From DASZGI01 sp035938995 (GTDB lineage: Bacteria; Actinomycetota; Actinomycetes; Streptomycetales; Catenulisporaceae): 22,614 nucleotides of DNA. Below are positions 21,508 to 22,614 of this stretch, one piece after another. The position numbers and the translations under genes are program-made. Every line of letters begins with the position of its first letter. Within the stretch, counting starts at the first letter, position 1. The stretch covers positions 1-22,614 of the forward strand of contig NZ_DASZGI010000009.1 of the NCBI RefSeq assembly GCF_035938995.1, read 5' to 3'. The notes under the pieces were generated by a model. The model did not search any database, was not told the origin of the DNA, and saw only the letters and a program-made list of their open reading frames with translations.

Positions 21508-22614
21508 ATGACGACGATCCTCGACGACAACACGACGGCTGGCCCCAGCGGGTGGTCGGACCGCTCGGCGCCCGCGCCCCCGGCCGGCGGACCGGCCTCC
21601 CGCGCGCGGCGCTTCTGGCGCGGACGGCAGGAGGATCCGGCCTGGGTGCGCAAAGCGGTCATCGCGCTGCTTGCGGGCACCGCCGTGCTCTACCTGTGGA
21701 ACCTGAGCGAATCCGACTGGGCGAACGCCTTCTACTCGGCCGCGGTCCAAGCCGGGACCGAGAGCTGGAAGGCCTTCTTCTTCGGCTCCTCGGACGCCGC
21801 CAACTTCATCACCGTCGACAAGCCTCCGGCGGCCCTGTGGATCATGGACATTTCGGCCCGGATCTTCGGGGTGAACTCCTTCGCGATCCTCTTGCCCCAG
21901 GCACTCGAGGGCGTCGCCGCCGTCGGCTTCCTCTACGCCGCCGTACGGCGCACCTCCGGCTACGCGGCGGGCCTCATCGCCGGAGCGGTGCTCGCGCTGA
22001 CCCCGGTGGCCGCCCTGATGTTCCGGTACGACAACCCGGACGCCCTGCTCACGCTGCTGATGACCGTCGGCGCGTACTGCGTCGTGCGGGCCCTCGAGAA
22101 GGCCCGGACCGGGTGGCTCGTGCTCGCAGGCGTCTGCATCGGCTTCGCGTTCCTCACCAAGACCCTCCAGGCTTTCCTAGTCCTCCCGGCCTTCGCGCTC
22201 GTCTACCTCATCGCCGCGCCGACTCCGGTACGGCGAAGGCTTAAGCAGATCCTGCTGGCCACGGTGGCGATGGTCGTCGCGGGCGGCTGGTGGGTGGCGA
22301 TCGTGCAGCTGATCCCGGCGGCGGACCGCCCGTACATCGGCGGCTCGCAGGACAACAGCTTCCTGTCACTGACCTTCGGCTACAACGGCTTCGGCCGGCT
22401 CACCGGCAGCGAGACCGGCTCGGTCGGCGGCGGCACCGGCACCAGTCGCTGGGGCGCGACCGGCCTGACCCGTATGTTCGGCACCGACATCGGCTCGCAG
22501 ATCTCGTGGCTGCTACCCACCGCGCTGATCCTGCTCGGGCTCGGCCTGTGGGCTACCCGCCGGGCCCGGCGCCCCGACCCACAACGAGCAGGCCTACTGC
22601 TCTGGGGCGGCTGG
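21508..22614 (+). CDS. GT39-like membrane glycosyltransferase (partial, right edge)
   Basis: The frame runs open for 369 codons to the window end, so the gene is truncated by the edge, not broken. A disordered Pro/Ser-rich N-terminus (1-45) is followed by the first membrane helix (about 49-66). WANAFYSAAVQAG (71-83), SSDAANFITVDKPPAALW (94-111) and RYDNPDALLTLL (173-184) are the conserved loops of the ArnT/PMT-like GT-C family, in the YkcB-type actinobacterial branch. Several more helices follow, then a Gly/Ser-rich extracellular loop (about 290-318). Such enzymes move a sugar from a polyprenyl-phosphate donor on the outer face of the membrane. The acceptor is unknown. The ATG at 21508 lacks a well-placed Shine-Dalgarno; GAAG is only two bases away. 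Confidence 0.9.
   Translation, partial: MTTILDDNTTAGPSGWSDRSAPAPPAGGPASRARRFWRGRQEDPAWVRKAVIALLAGTAVLYLWNLSESDWANAFYSAAVQAGTESWKAFFFGSSDAANFITVDKPPAALWIMDISARIFGVNSFAILLPQALEGVAAVGFLYAAVRRTSGYAAGLIAGAVLALTPVAALMFRYDNPDALLTLLMTVGAYCVVRALEKARTGWLVLAGVCIGFAFLTKTLQAFLVLPAFALVYLIAAPTPVRRRLKQILLATVAMVVAGGWWVAIVQLIPAADRPYIGGSQDNSFLSLTFGYNGFGRLTGSETGSVGGGTGTSRWGATGLTRMFGTDIGSQISWLLPTALILLGLGLWATRRARRPDPQRAGLLLWGGW

Overview
The window is GC-rich actinomycete DNA. Signs of this are frequent GTG starts, ATGA/GTGA overlaps between cotranscribed genes, genes with a -10-like hexamer directly before the start codon, a DUF222-HNH (13E12-type) protein, a binding-protein-dependent sugar importer with no ATPase gene beside it, and lipoprotein signal peptides. 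A streptomycete or catenulisporal-type organism would fit, but that is inference. I support 20 protein genes, one of them cut by the right edge, and no rRNA, tRNA or CRISPR.

Left third (1-6.6 kb): single accessory or housekeeping genes. They are a GNAT acetyltransferase related to the acetyltransferase-like domain of O-GlcNAcase, a small unknown lipoprotein, a 4'-phosphopantetheinyl transferase, a large FAD-dependent dehydrogenase, a free-standing alanyl-tRNA editing (AlaX-like) protein and a cytochrome P450. A 101-bp near-palindrome sits between the divergent transferase and dehydrogenase genes.

Middle (6.6-11.7 kb): a gene-poor stretch holding a ~63-bp direct repeat and an array of heptamers leads into a DUF222-HNH endonuclease. 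A second, long imperfect inverted repeat follows that gene. Next come a Nudix hydrolase and the pxpABC operon, which encodes the ATP-dependent 5-oxoprolinase.

Right half (11.8-21 kb): a galactose/galactoside module. galT-galE-galK (Leloir pathway) runs leftward as an operon and is divergent from a DeoR-type regulator. A LacI-type regulator follows, convergent with a leftward ABC importer operon (lipoprotein binding protein, then two permeases). The importer would bring in an oligosaccharide, and galKTE would feed released galactose to glucose-1-phosphate. No glycoside hydrolase and no ATPase are present, so hydrolysis and energy coupling must be encoded elsewhere. The window ends in a GT39-like membrane glycosyltransferase.

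The most distinctive feature is intergenic. Short tandem arrays (units of 7-18 bp, each array with its own sequence) recur across the window. Several contain or abut a stop codon (galE, deoR, alaX-like, P450), and two appear to supply the Shine-Dalgarno sequence of the next gene (galK and the FAD dehydrogenase). I see no recognisable defence system or novel multi-gene machine. The candidates for undescribed biology are these repeat arrays, the two large inverted repeats, the DUF222-HNH neighbourhood and a pair of perfect hairpins at 21.15-21.24 kb.
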